A stretch of 57,225 bases of DNA from assembly GCA_946413655.1 (NCBI GenBank), contig CAMKLO010000017.1, positions 1 to 57,225 on the forward strand, given 5' to 3'. The translations under genes were made by a program, and so were the position numbers. A model generated the notes under the pieces. The model was given only the letters and a program-made list of their open reading frames with translations, searched no databases and was not told where the DNA came from. Below are positions 41,448 through 49,984 of this stretch, one piece after another (the first letter of the stretch is position 1; each line of letters begins with the position of its first letter). The DNA is from an uncultured Fibrobacter sp. (GTDB lineage: Bacteria > Fibrobacterota > Fibrobacteria > Fibrobacterales > Fibrobacteraceae).

Positions 41448-42689
41448 ATGGCTTCTCCAAAGGCGATAGTACAAACTCTGAATGAGTATTTTGACTTAAT
41501 AGAAAGGCTTGCTTTAAAAAGTAGGTCTTCAAATGCGCTATATGAGCAGACTATTTTTGATGAAGCCGTTGCTTATTTTCAACAGAATAAAGATGATGCA
41601 CTGAGAGCCTTTAGGTTGTTGGTCAAAAACGGAATATTACGTTCTATTGACCAAGATGGGGCGTATATAATCCAAAAGTACACGAAAGACTATGTCCTTA
41701 ACCTAGTTAAGGAACAAAAACTCGGCCTTGCTGAAATAGTTAAAGTTGAGGCAAATCGTGTTGGAAAACTAAGTGATGAGGTTCAAAAGGCTCTTGAAAA
41801 AGGTGATTTGGCTCTTGTCCAAAGTAAAGCTTCGATGATTATTGATCTGATAGATGAAATTCAAAATCATTTGGAGTCTGACAGAAATGCTATCAAGAAC
41901 ATAATTGAGCGTGCCAAGATTATGCCGCCCGATACGCCTTTGAATCTTCGCTATGGGGAGGTTTCTGATTGCTTTGAACAATATGTAGAGCCAATGCGTC
42001 AATTTTTAGGCAATGATGCTACTGGATTTCTCAACTTGACTTTAACCATAGAAAAACAGTTGGCTCGGGGAATGGATCTCTGCAATATCCAGGCTGGTTC
42101 ATTGTCTTCTTGGTCAAGAACAATGAAAGGTGCTCAAAGTCAAATACGCATGCTGCGAACGCAAATCAGAGAAAATTTGGCTTTGTTCCAAAATGAATTG
42201 GCTCCTCTACGCAATAGAGTAACGAAAAATAATCGAATTTCTTGTTCTGTAGTTGCACTTTTGGCAAAAATCCGGAAAAAGGGGCTGAGGAAAACTCTAA
42301 ATGTGAAGACTCTCAAATTAGGTGGAAGTCAAAGAGATGTCCGTTTTTCATTAAGTCCTTCAGTCAAGGAGTTTTCGGCAAAAGTTTTGCAATATACTCC
42401 TGCAAAGTTTAGTTTTCCTGAGGAATTAGTTTCGAATAACGACGATTTGATGTTGCTTCGAATAGATGATGTTGTTGAAAATTTAAAAATGTGCAAAAAA
42501 CGGATGCCTTTGATGGAATGGCTTAAGGAAAAATATCCCGAACAAAGCGATAGAACGTTATTATCTGTTTACCAGCAGATTTTGCAGCGCGAGTCAAATA
42601 GGTTGCGTCAATTGGATTCTTGCGAATCAACGAACTTAAAGAATTATAGAATTACATACTATCCGCATATTTTGGAGAATGCTGTATGA
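41448..42689 (+). CDS. JetA/MksF-like kleisin of a Wadjet-like system
   Basis: 413 residues, almost all helical, with AKLIDEIQNHL-type coiled segments; the fold is inferred from position and size. It opens a four-gene unit with tight overlaps: the next ATG overlaps its stop. In Wadjet/MksBEF systems the first gene codes for the kleisin that bridges SMC heads. Assignment rests mainly on gene order (kleisin, small winged-helix, SMC, Toprim nuclease). Confidence 0.75.
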   Translation: MASPKAIVQTLNEYFDLIERLALKSRSSNALYEQTIFDEAVAYFQQNKDDALRAFRLLVKNGILRSIDQDGAYIIQKYTKDYVLNLVKEQKLGLAEIVKVEANRVGKLSDEVQKALEKGDLALVQSKASMIIDLIDEIQNHLESDRNAIKNIIERAKIMPPDTPLNLRYGEVSDCFEQYVEPMRQFLGNDATGFLNLTLTIEKQLARGMDLCNIQAGSLSSWSRTMKGAQSQIRMLRTQIRENLALFQNELAPLRNRVTKNNRISCSVVALLAKIRKKGLRKTLNVKTLKLGGSQRDVRFSLSPSVKEFSAKVLQYTPAKFSFPEELVSNNDDLMLLRIDDVVENLKMCKKRMPLMEWLKEKYPEQSDRTLLSVYQQILQRESNRLRQLDSCESTNLKNYRITYYPHILENAV

Positions 42690-43276
42690 GCTTATCAAAA
42701 GATCTCGAAAATTTGAAGTATGTCAAAGATATTTTTAGTCAGCTTGCTGCTGGACGGCATATTGATGCTTCTGCTGATGCTGAATGGTGGAATGCTTTGC
42801 AAGGTGAACATAAAGACGATTATGCGATTCTTTTTAAGCATTTAGGAAAAAAGTTAGAAATTGATCCGAGGGGCTTCGCATATTTTAATTTTGATGAAGA
42901 TGCTAATCAAAAGGCCGCTCAACAGGTTGCTTTGCTTTTCTTGCTGATTTTGGATAAAAAATACGCTGACGGTGCTGATTTACTTCGGTTTACAAGCTGG
43001 ATTTTGGACCCAGTATTCTTTGCAGAATTGCGAGAGAAGAATAAAGAATTACTCGTTCAAGAAAAATTAGATTCTGACGAGGCGTGGAATAGGGTGGTTC
43101 ATAAGGCAGAGACCTTAGGCTTTATGAATAAAGATGATTCTTGTTATACGATGATGTTGCCTTGCTGGCGATTTATAGACCTTTATCAGGATTTATCTGA
43201 TAACGAAACTGATAATGCAGTTGTTGATGATACTAACGAAGATCTTGAAGAATTTGTTGAAGAGGATGATGTATGA
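42686..43276 (+). CDS. JetB/MksE-like subunit
   Basis: 196 residues, acidic C-terminus (NEDLEEFVEEDDV). Compact alpha/beta protein of the size of MksE/JetB, which bind the kleisin. Overlaps the flanking genes by four bases on both sides. Called from context. Confidence 0.75.
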   Translation: MSLSKDLENLKYVKDIFSQLAAGRHIDASADAEWWNALQGEHKDDYAILFKHLGKKLEIDPRGFAYFNFDEDANQKAAQQVALLFLLILDKKYADGADLLRFTSWILDPVFFAELREKNKELLVQEKLDSDEAWNRVVHKAETLGFMNKDDSCYTMMLPCWRFIDLYQDLSDNETDNAVVDDTNEDLEEFVEEDDV

Positions 43277-46056
43277 AAAATGAGTATGGCTTACGAAAGT
43301 TGGTTTTGATAAATAGTGCCAACTACGAAATTGCCGAGATTCCTCTTGACGATGCAGTTTCTATTGTTGGTCCGAATAATTCTGGCAAGACGAGCTTGAT
43401 TAATGCTCTTCAATTTTTGCTTATTCGCGATAAGCAGCAGATGGACTTTGGAGCCCATGACAGGAATTCTTCGCTAAAATTCTATTTTCCATATCCTAGC
43501 TCTTACATATTGCTTGAAATGCAATTAAAAAGTGGCGTTGTCGTCGTCGGTTGCGTTGGCAAAGGTTTTTCTAACGAGTATCAGTATTTCAGTTATGAAG
43601 GTTCACTTCACATAGAAGATTATAAAGATGTAGATGGCAGTATTATTGAAGAGGCCTTTTTGCAAGAAAAAATGCGGGAAAAAGGAATCTCAATTAACAA
43701 CTATCCTCGTTCAACAGAGTTCTTTAATAATCTTTATGGTAAAACTGATTTAGCATCGTCGGATTTAGATATTCGCTTGTTTTCTGTAGCGGCTTCGCTT
43801 AGAGATGTTTTTCAAAAGGTCCTAATAAAGACTCTTCATCTTGACAAGCTTGATTCTGCGGACATCAAGAGATTTCTTCTTCAAATTAATGCTGTTAATT
43901 ATTCCAAAGAAGCCTCGTCTAGAGGTTTTGATTTCAAGCGAGAGTGGAATGAAGCCTTCCAATCTGTGGAAGAAGATAAGGCTCAGTATAAGGCCTGTAA
44001 AGATTCTATGTCTTCAATAAACGATTTGGAACGAAGATATAATCGGATTTGTGAACTCCGTGGTAAAATTGGGACGATGCGTCCTTTGATAAACGAGGGC
44101 TTGAGTCGGTGGGAAGAGTATAAAAATAGCGAAGATGATCGTTTGAAAAAAGATTTAGCTCGTGTACAAGCCGAGATTGCGGAATACGGAGAAAAGCATG
44201 ATCAAATAATCAGAGATAACGAAGATATTAATCGTAATTTAGGTGAAATCGAATCAAAAAATAATCGTTATGAATCATTGAAATCTCGGTTTGTTCTCAA
44301 TATTGATGAGAATGTGTTAAAACAGAATCTTAGTTCTTTAAACGACCAAGTTGCTGCAAAACAGACGTTGTTAAACTCAACACGACAAGAAAATGTTAGG
44401 TTTATTAGTAGGCGTATAAAAGAACTGGAAGAAGGTATAAATCAGAGTTTAAGGGAACTTGAGTCTGGTGAAAAATTATTCAAAAGACAGGTGCAATCTC
44501 TACTCAATTCTGAAGAAAAAGACATTCTTTATAATCTTGTCAATCAAAGAATCCTTTCTTTTAGTGTAGATGAACTAGGCGATGTTCGGTCATTTATTGA
44601 ATCGTACAAAACTTGGCTCAACGGCCAAGGGGATATTTTAGAAATAAATGGATTGACGTTAAATAGATGTGAAATCCTAGCAATGGGACATTATGAGGAA
44701 AAATCTCCTGAAGAAATTCGAGAAGAGATTAAATCAAGTAAAGCTGAGTTAGAACAGTATAGAGATCGTCTCAGAGCCGTTGAGGAACGCGAAAAAGTTG
44801 AAAAAGAGTTGAGAGAATTGATTAATAGGCGTGATTCGGCGCAAAAGGAGTTGAACGATTATAATGAGTTTGTTGAGTTGCGATTGTCGGAAGCAGAACG
44901 AAATGATGAAAAAATTAAACTTTCTAAATCGCTTCAAGAGAATCAGGATAATTTAGCGAAATTTGACGAAGAAAAAGAAAAAAGTCAGTCTGAAGAGCGT
45001 GAAATAAATGGCAGGATAAATGATTTAAATAAAAGAAATGGCGAAATTTCATTGTTGAGGAATAAACGCCGGGATGTTGAAAATTATGCAGATGTTCTTG
45101 AATTGGCGAATCTTCCGTATGTTTACGATGGGAATGTGATGGAAGAACTTCCGGAATTGCTAAAAAATCAGGTTGACGACTGTGACGAACTGGATTCTGT
45201 ATCTTCAAGTAAGAATCGAATTTTAAGGGATCTTGAACATAGAGGGTTTACCAAATTTATTGGTATAGAACAAGAAGATGAAATGACGGAGCGTATTCTT
45301 GATTATGCTCATACATTGCCCAAAGAAGAGGCTGCCATACAACACAATCTCCATGTAGCAATTACGCGAGTCGGAAATATTCTCATCGAATTAGTCAATC
45401 AATATAAAACTTTTGAAGATGATTTAACCAAATTTAATGTGTTGATTACGAAAAGACGTGTTTCTGACTTGAAAAAACTTTCTATTGAGATAAATCCTCG
45501 AGACATACTTGATGCTGTTAAAATAATAGCGAGACATAGCGCTGATTCTGCCGATTCAATGGGCTTGTTTAGCCCCGATGCGAAAGAAGGATATGCGGGA
45601 AATCCTGAAGTTGACAAAGCTAAAGAAAAATTGTTCCGATTCTGTGATAACAATGATAAGCTTAGACTAGAAAACTTGTTTGATTTATCTATCAAGGTTC
45701 AGAAAGAAGGCGAATTAGAACAGAATCTTAGTGATTTAAATGCAATAGGTTCTAATGGGACCGTTCTTATGGCGAAACTTATTTTCGGCTTGGCGTTGCT
45801 TCATTGGATGACGGATAAAAAGAACGCGACAACATCAATATGCTATCTTGATGAGGCTGCAAGCATTGATGAAGAAAACCAGAAAAAGTTGATTGCGGCT
45901 GCTCGTGAGTTTGGTTTTGTGTTGCTTTTTGCTTCTCCAACAGCACAAACAACAGTCCGTTATTGTATCCGTATTGAAAAGAGAAACAACAGAAATGTTG
46001 TGACAGACAAACAGCGAATAACGCTGGATCCAATCGAGGTGCGTAATGAGGAATGA
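43273..46056 (+). CDS. JetC/MksB-like SMC ATPase
   Basis: 927 residues. Walker A is GPNNSGKTS (33-41), the Q-loop area follows, and the middle is long coiled coil (about 250-720). The C-terminal head has a signature-like GSNGTVLMAK and Walker B CYLDEAAS. Wadjet SMC proteins extrude DNA loops to detect circular plasmids, which the nuclease then cuts. It is shorter than the about 1,100-residue JetC of Wadjet type I. Confidence 0.88.
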   Translation: MKNEYGLRKLVLINSANYEIAEIPLDDAVSIVGPNNSGKTSLINALQFLLIRDKQQMDFGAHDRNSSLKFYFPYPSSYILLEMQLKSGVVVVGCVGKGFSNEYQYFSYEGSLHIEDYKDVDGSIIEEAFLQEKMREKGISINNYPRSTEFFNNLYGKTDLASSDLDIRLFSVAASLRDVFQKVLIKTLHLDKLDSADIKRFLLQINAVNYSKEASSRGFDFKREWNEAFQSVEEDKAQYKACKDSMSSINDLERRYNRICELRGKIGTMRPLINEGLSRWEEYKNSEDDRLKKDLARVQAEIAEYGEKHDQIIRDNEDINRNLGEIESKNNRYESLKSRFVLNIDENVLKQNLSSLNDQVAAKQTLLNSTRQENVRFISRRIKELEEGINQSLRELESGEKLFKRQVQSLLNSEEKDILYNLVNQRILSFSVDELGDVRSFIESYKTWLNGQGDILEINGLTLNRCEILAMGHYEEKSPEEIREEIKSSKAELEQYRDRLRAVEEREKVEKELRELINRRDSAQKELNDYNEFVELRLSEAERNDEKIKLSKSLQENQDNLAKFDEEKEKSQSEEREINGRINDLNKRNGEISLLRNKRRDVENYADVLELANLPYVYDGNVMEELPELLKNQVDDCDELDSVSSSKNRILRDLEHRGFTKFIGIEQEDEMTERILDYAHTLPKEEAAIQHNLHVAITRVGNILIELVNQYKTFEDDLTKFNVLITKRRVSDLKKLSIEINPRDILDAVKIIARHSADSADSMGLFSPDAKEGYAGNPEVDKAKEKLFRFCDNNDKLRLENLFDLSIKVQKEGELEQNLSDLNAIGSNGTVLMAKLIFGLALLHWMTDKKNATTSICYLDEAASIDEENQKKLIAAAREFGFVLLFASPTAQTTVRYCIRIEKRNNRNVVTDKQRITLDPIEVRNEE

Positions 46057-46897
46057 TGCCTGGGTTGATATTTTGACAAGAATCTATTCTGAAAAGGAAG
46101 TGGCCTTCTCATCTATCGCACAATCATTGCGAAAAGAATTAGAAGTTTGGGCTGAAAGAAAAGGGTGTATTTCTATCCAAAAAGCCGGTAAAGGAAGGGT
46201 ATTTAAGGTTGTTGACGAGAAAACTCTTGAATGGGAAATAGCTCGTCTTGCCCCTAAAAAAGATTTAGATAACCTCCCTGTCCGCGTTCAAAATCTTGCA
46301 AAAAATAGCAATACAAAAGCCGGTCAAACGACGCTTGATTTTTCCTATTTTCTTTGCAAAGCTGTAGGTGACGGCGTAATTGTTAATGGTGTAGATGTTT
46401 CCTTTATTACAAAATCCCTTGGTTGTTTTGCTTTGCCGATAAAGGATGACTCTGATGGATTTGAATGCAATGGCTCTTTGATACTAGTTGAAAACCAACA
46501 GTTACTTGATGATTTAAGATGGATGCCGTCAGATTTTAATGGAATTATTCTTTACTATGCAGGAAATTTATCCGCTCGATTACGTGCGTGGTTGACAAAA
46601 AGTTCTTTTGCAGGTGTAATCCTTTTCCCCGATTACGATGCTGTCGGAATAAGCAATTATGCAAATCTCGTCGAAACGATGCCGGCTGCTCGATGGTATT
46701 GGATGGATGATTGGGAAAATAAGTTAATTGAGCATGGTTCTAGTGAGCTTAGAAAAAAGGAAAATCAAGGAGCACTCTTTGAAAACTTATGGAATCGTTT
46801 CAAAGAAAATGGATTTCCTGATGAAAAAATGGAAAGTTTGATGATCGAAATTCGAAAGCGAGGAAAAATGCTAGAACAAGAAGTTGTTTTACTTTGA
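46046..46897 (+). CDS. JetD-like Toprim nuclease
   Basis: 283 residues. A Toprim core is visible: Glu149 in LILVENQQ, then FPDYDAVGISNYAN with Asp196 and Asp198. The family (DUF3322/DUF2220) cuts DNA held by the SMC complex. N-terminal helices probably bind DNA, but the N-terminal domain looks shorter than in the described about 400-residue JetD. The start overlaps jetC by 11 bases. Confidence 0.82.
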   Translation: MRNDAWVDILTRIYSEKEVAFSSIAQSLRKELEVWAERKGCISIQKAGKGRVFKVVDEKTLEWEIARLAPKKDLDNLPVRVQNLAKNSNTKAGQTTLDFSYFLCKAVGDGVIVNGVDVSFITKSLGCFALPIKDDSDGFECNGSLILVENQQLLDDLRWMPSDFNGIILYYAGNLSARLRAWLTKSSFAGVILFPDYDAVGISNYANLVETMPAARWYWMDDWENKLIEHGSSELRKKENQGALFENLWNRFKENGFPDEKMESLMIEIRKRGKMLEQEVVLL

Positions 46898-46961
46898 CCG
46901 CACTTCAACCTATTGCCCCCGCCCGCTGAATAACCTATTTTAACGCTCAGAGGAAAAATGT

Positions 46962-47681
46962 ATGACTGAATACAATTTCTATTGTGATGAAAGCTGCCAT
47001 TTGGAACATGACAATAGCAATGTCATGGTTCTAGGGGGCGTGTGGTGTCCAAAGGAAAAACGGCACCAGATTAACGGACGAATAAAGGAAATAAAGATTC
47101 GCAACAATGTTCCTGAGCAAGCTGAACTGAAGTGGACAAAAGTCTCACCTTCCAAAATTCAGGTCTATATAGACTTGATGGAGTATTTTTTTGATGAAAC
47201 GGATTTACATTTTAGAGGACTCTTGATTCCCGACAAAAAGAAATTGAATCATCAAATGTTCAACCAGACTCATGATGAGTGGTATTACAAGATGTATTTT
47301 AGCATGTTGAAGGCCATGCTTGTTCCGACAGATACATACAATATTTTTATTGATATAAAGGATACTCATTCAGCGGAAAGGGCTAAAAAACTTTGGAGTG
47401 TGATTTCCAATTCAATGTATGATTTTTCAAAGAGAATTATTAAGCAGGTGAAACCTATAAGGTCTGATGAAGTTCAAATAATGCAAATTACAGATGTTTT
47501 AACAGGAGCCTTTGGCTATAACAATAGAGTTTTTGATGATTCTGAAAAACGGAGTGTGGCCAAAAGGAGGATTATAGAGCTTATTCAAAAAAGATCAGGA
47601 TATACTTTGCAAAAATCCACCCTCATTCGTGAGGATAAGTTGAATTTGTTTGTGTGGAAATCTCGTAATGACCAGGAATAA
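46962..47681 (+). CDS. DUF3800 protein (RNase H-like fold)
   Basis: 239 residues. YNFYCDESCHLEHDNSNVMVLGGVW, AELKWTKVS, NIFIDIKD and a final QIMQITDVLTGAF give the DUF3800 acidic residues of an RNase-H-like fold. The family is found with phage-defence and mobile elements; activity is unproven. The next gene overlaps its end. Confidence 0.8.
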   Translation: MTEYNFYCDESCHLEHDNSNVMVLGGVWCPKEKRHQINGRIKEIKIRNNVPEQAELKWTKVSPSKIQVYIDLMEYFFDETDLHFRGLLIPDKKKLNHQMFNQTHDEWYYKMYFSMLKAMLVPTDTYNIFIDIKDTHSAERAKKLWSVISNSMYDFSKRIIKQVKPIRSDEVQIMQITDVLTGAFGYNNRVFDDSEKRSVAKRRIIELIQKRSGYTLQKSTLIREDKLNLFVWKSRNDQE

Positions 47682-48243
47682 TTGTTGGCTTCCTGAATTA
47701 AACGAGTTTCCGCAAACTTCGTTTACCGTTGCCTCGTATAAAGAATACGAAGCTTCCCTTTATTGTACCTACAAAAAAGATTTTTGGTCAAACGATTTGT
47801 TTTTCCAAGGTCTGAAAGTCCAAGTTCGGAAATCTCCTATAATTGATGGCTATGAAGAGTCTTTTGTTCATTTCACATGCAAGAACTACGAGAACGTTCA
47901 AAATCGTGAACCCGATTTCAGACGCTGCGAACGTTTACACTGGATTCGAAAATTTATAGAGAATTATCAATGTAAGGCCCGTTGTGTCGAAAAATGCGAT
48001 GGCATCAAGTATTGGGAAGAACCATACAAGTCAACAAAGCGTTTTCATTTTCTGTTTGAAGAAGAGCGATTCCTGGTTGTTCTTGAAAAGCGAGAATACT
48101 ATTGCTTATTGATTACAGCTTTTTATCTGGAATATGATCACTCTCTTCAAAAACAGCTGAAGCATTACCGTATGAACAAAAAAGCAGAAGACGCTCCGTT
48201 TGGCGGAACGTCTCCAGAAACTCCTTCTACAACTGGTAGATGA
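47668..48243 (+). CDS. Unknown partner of the DUF3800 protein
   Basis: 191 residues from the ATG at 47668 overlapping the previous gene by 14 bases. Several Cys/His. The C-terminal RFHFLFEEERFLVVLEKREYYCLLITAFYLEY recalls the toxin-like RelE/barnase-type fold ends (weak, by eye). The last residues are Ser/Thr/Pro-rich. A toxin or effector paired with DUF3800 is possible. Confidence 0.5.
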   Translation: MTRNNCWLPELNEFPQTSFTVASYKEYEASLYCTYKKDFWSNDLFFQGLKVQVRKSPIIDGYEESFVHFTCKNYENVQNREPDFRRCERLHWIRKFIENYQCKARCVEKCDGIKYWEEPYKSTKRFHFLFEEERFLVVLEKREYYCLLITAFYLEYDHSLQKQLKHYRMNKKAEDAPFGGTSPETPSTTGR

Positions 48244-48398
48244 GATAATGTAAATATAGGTTTGTGATGATTGTTTGTCAATAGGATTTTTTAAATAAAA
48301 CGCAAGCAAGCAGACGATGTTTAAACAAGATTAGGCAAAAATGGCGAAATTACGCAAAAATCGACATTTTATAGACGAAAATTTTGATTGGTGTTCCC

Positions 48399-48551
48399 AT
48401 GCTCTTCACTCCCTCCGGCACATTTTATTCCAAGGTTCAATTCAAGACCGAAGAAGAGGTCGAGAAGGTTGTCGCCCGCAATTTCAAGCTTCTCTTCGGT
48501 GCTTATTCCATCTTGCTGCCGAAAAGTTTGATCCGGACTTACGATGGCTAG
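48399..48551 (+). pseudogene. 5' stub of a truncated gene
   Basis: 50 codons starting MLFTPSGTFYSKVQFKTEEE and ending KSLIRTYDG then TAG. The start reads like an intact protein (a nuclease-like family whose members go on with ...IPDGFVIDL in my memory) but breaks off here. What follows (48552-48631) is repeat-like, then the IS element. Confidence 0.5.
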
Positions 48552-48679
48552 GGTGTAAATTTACAGGAATCAACAGGTTGTGTAAAATTTTCTTTCACCC
48601 GTTGCGCAAGCGCCAAATGCTAGGCTCGGTCCTATATTTAAAAAGGACGAAAATCACCCCTTCATTAGTCTATTTTTAG

Positions 48680-48830
48680 AAATGGGTAGGAGATGGGCAA
48701 CCCGCTGGCTCGGTAGCGCTAGACGCAGTGTATGACATTGGGACCCATCTCCCTCAACCCAGGACCCCGAACAAGTATGCTGGCAAAACGCAGATGCCGA
48801 ATACCTTTGGACAATGGGGCGTGGGGTGAT
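48680..48830 (+). ncRNA. Candidate bridge RNA (seekRNA) leader
   Basis: GGAGATGGG (48689-48697) pairs with CCCATCTCC (48744-48752), extended by TGGGT/ACCCA (48683-48687, 48757-48761). A second stem has CCCC (48765-48768) with GGGG (48816-48819). Loop 1 contains GGCTCGGT (48707-48714), identical to the target left of the insertion (48623-48630). Loop 2 contains AGTATG, like the right end of the element. This is the two-loop plan of IS621-type bridge RNAs. Confidence 0.5.
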
Positions 48831-48863
48831 TACCCGTTAACAATATAGCAAAGGAATCTTAAA

Positions 48864-49829
48864 ATGGAAACATGGGTCGGCATTGACATCTCCAAGGACA
48901 CTTTCGACGCAGCCTGGATTATGGACGGCAAGAAGAATCATCTGAAGCTGGAAAATAGTTCCAACGGTTTCAAACGTCTTCTGAACGAAGTGCCGGCTGA
49001 GTCCCGTTTTGCGATGGAAGCTACAGGAGAATATCACCTGAACTGTGCCAGATACCTATCCAGCCGCGGAAATCCGGTTGCTGTCTTGAACCCATTTGCC
49101 GTGAAAATGCATATGCAAAGCGACCTCAGGCGTTGCAAGAACGACAGGGCCGACGCCTATTCGATAGCGAAATTCGCAGCGGAAAAGAATACCGATTGCT
49201 GGACATGCCCGACAGACGTCGAAATAAGGCTCAAGCATCTTGATGCCGTTATAGACAACTTGCAGAAACAGATCCGTCAAAGCAAGAACATACTGCATTC
49301 GCTAACCCAGGTCAATTTACGAGACGACCAGGCCGTTTCCATCATCAAGAAAACAATATCCAGTCTGGAAGCCCTCATGGAAAAAGCCAGGAACAGGCAA
49401 CTTGAAATGGTCGAGACCGGCAAGAAAGAAGAAATCGCCTTGGCATGTTCCATTCCCGGGATCGGTCTGGAAACATCGCTGAAGTTTTTCACACACGTTG
49501 GGAACATCGAAAGGTTTGGCAGTTCCAGAAGCCTGATTTCCTGGATAGGCCTGACTCCACGGAATGCACAATCAGGGACAAGCATCCATAAAAACGGAAG
49601 TATTTCGAGAATGGGCTGCACAAGGCTGCGAGGGCAATTCTATATGTGTGCAGTCGTCGCGATAAAATACAATCCTGATTGCAGGTCATTCTATACACGA
49701 TTGAAGGAATCGGGCAAGCCTAGCAAAGTAGCCTTGATTGCAGTGGCGAACAAGCTGCTTCGACAACTTTATGCAGTCCTTACGAAAAAAGAGGCCTATG
49801 TACCAAATTTTTGTACAAAAGCCTCTTGA
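48864..49829 (+). CDS. IS110-family transposase (DEDD recombinase)
   Basis: 321 residues. The N-terminal RuvC-like domain has VGIDISKDTFDAAW, EATGEYH and KNDRADAYSIAKFA (DEDD residues D, E, D, D). The C-terminal Transposase_20 domain has CSIPGIGLETSLKFFTHVGNIERFGSSRSLISWIGLTPRN and the serine in the GSISRMGCTRLRGQFY stretch. These enzymes use an RNA to choose donor and target. Full length, so possibly active. Confidence 0.92.
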   Translation: METWVGIDISKDTFDAAWIMDGKKNHLKLENSSNGFKRLLNEVPAESRFAMEATGEYHLNCARYLSSRGNPVAVLNPFAVKMHMQSDLRRCKNDRADAYSIAKFAAEKNTDCWTCPTDVEIRLKHLDAVIDNLQKQIRQSKNILHSLTQVNLRDDQAVSIIKKTISSLEALMEKARNRQLEMVETGKKEEIALACSIPGIGLETSLKFFTHVGNIERFGSSRSLISWIGLTPRNAQSGTSIHKNGSISRMGCTRLRGQFYMCAVVAIKYNPDCRSFYTRLKESGKPSKVALIAVANKLLRQLYAVLTKKEAYVPNFCTKAS

Positions 49830-49984
49830 CATTTAATACAGTATGTCCTATATACGAAACTTGAAACTTTAGTTTCGTAGTTGAGTTATCCTCTTTGAGG
49901 AAAAACGCCAATATTTATTTGGAATTCATTTAAATGGATTTATCGGTTAATCCGCAGGTTTATTTTATTTTGTCGAAAAAGTAA

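Larger units (their letters stand above)
48632..49849 (+). mobile_element. IS110-family insertion sequence
   Basis: The transposase gene (48864-49829) is preceded by about 230 bases of noncoding leader. GTCCTATAT occurs at both edges (48629-48637 and 49845-49853). IS110 elements use a short core (often CT) shared by both ends and make no inverted repeats or long target duplications. If CT is the core, the element is 48634-49849, about 1.2 kb, a normal size. Confidence 0.75.

Noticed and set aside
48341..48679. 112-codon open frame across the stub and leader
   Set aside because: Its start lies in an AT-rich gap, it overlaps the better-supported stub in another frame, and it runs into the IS element.
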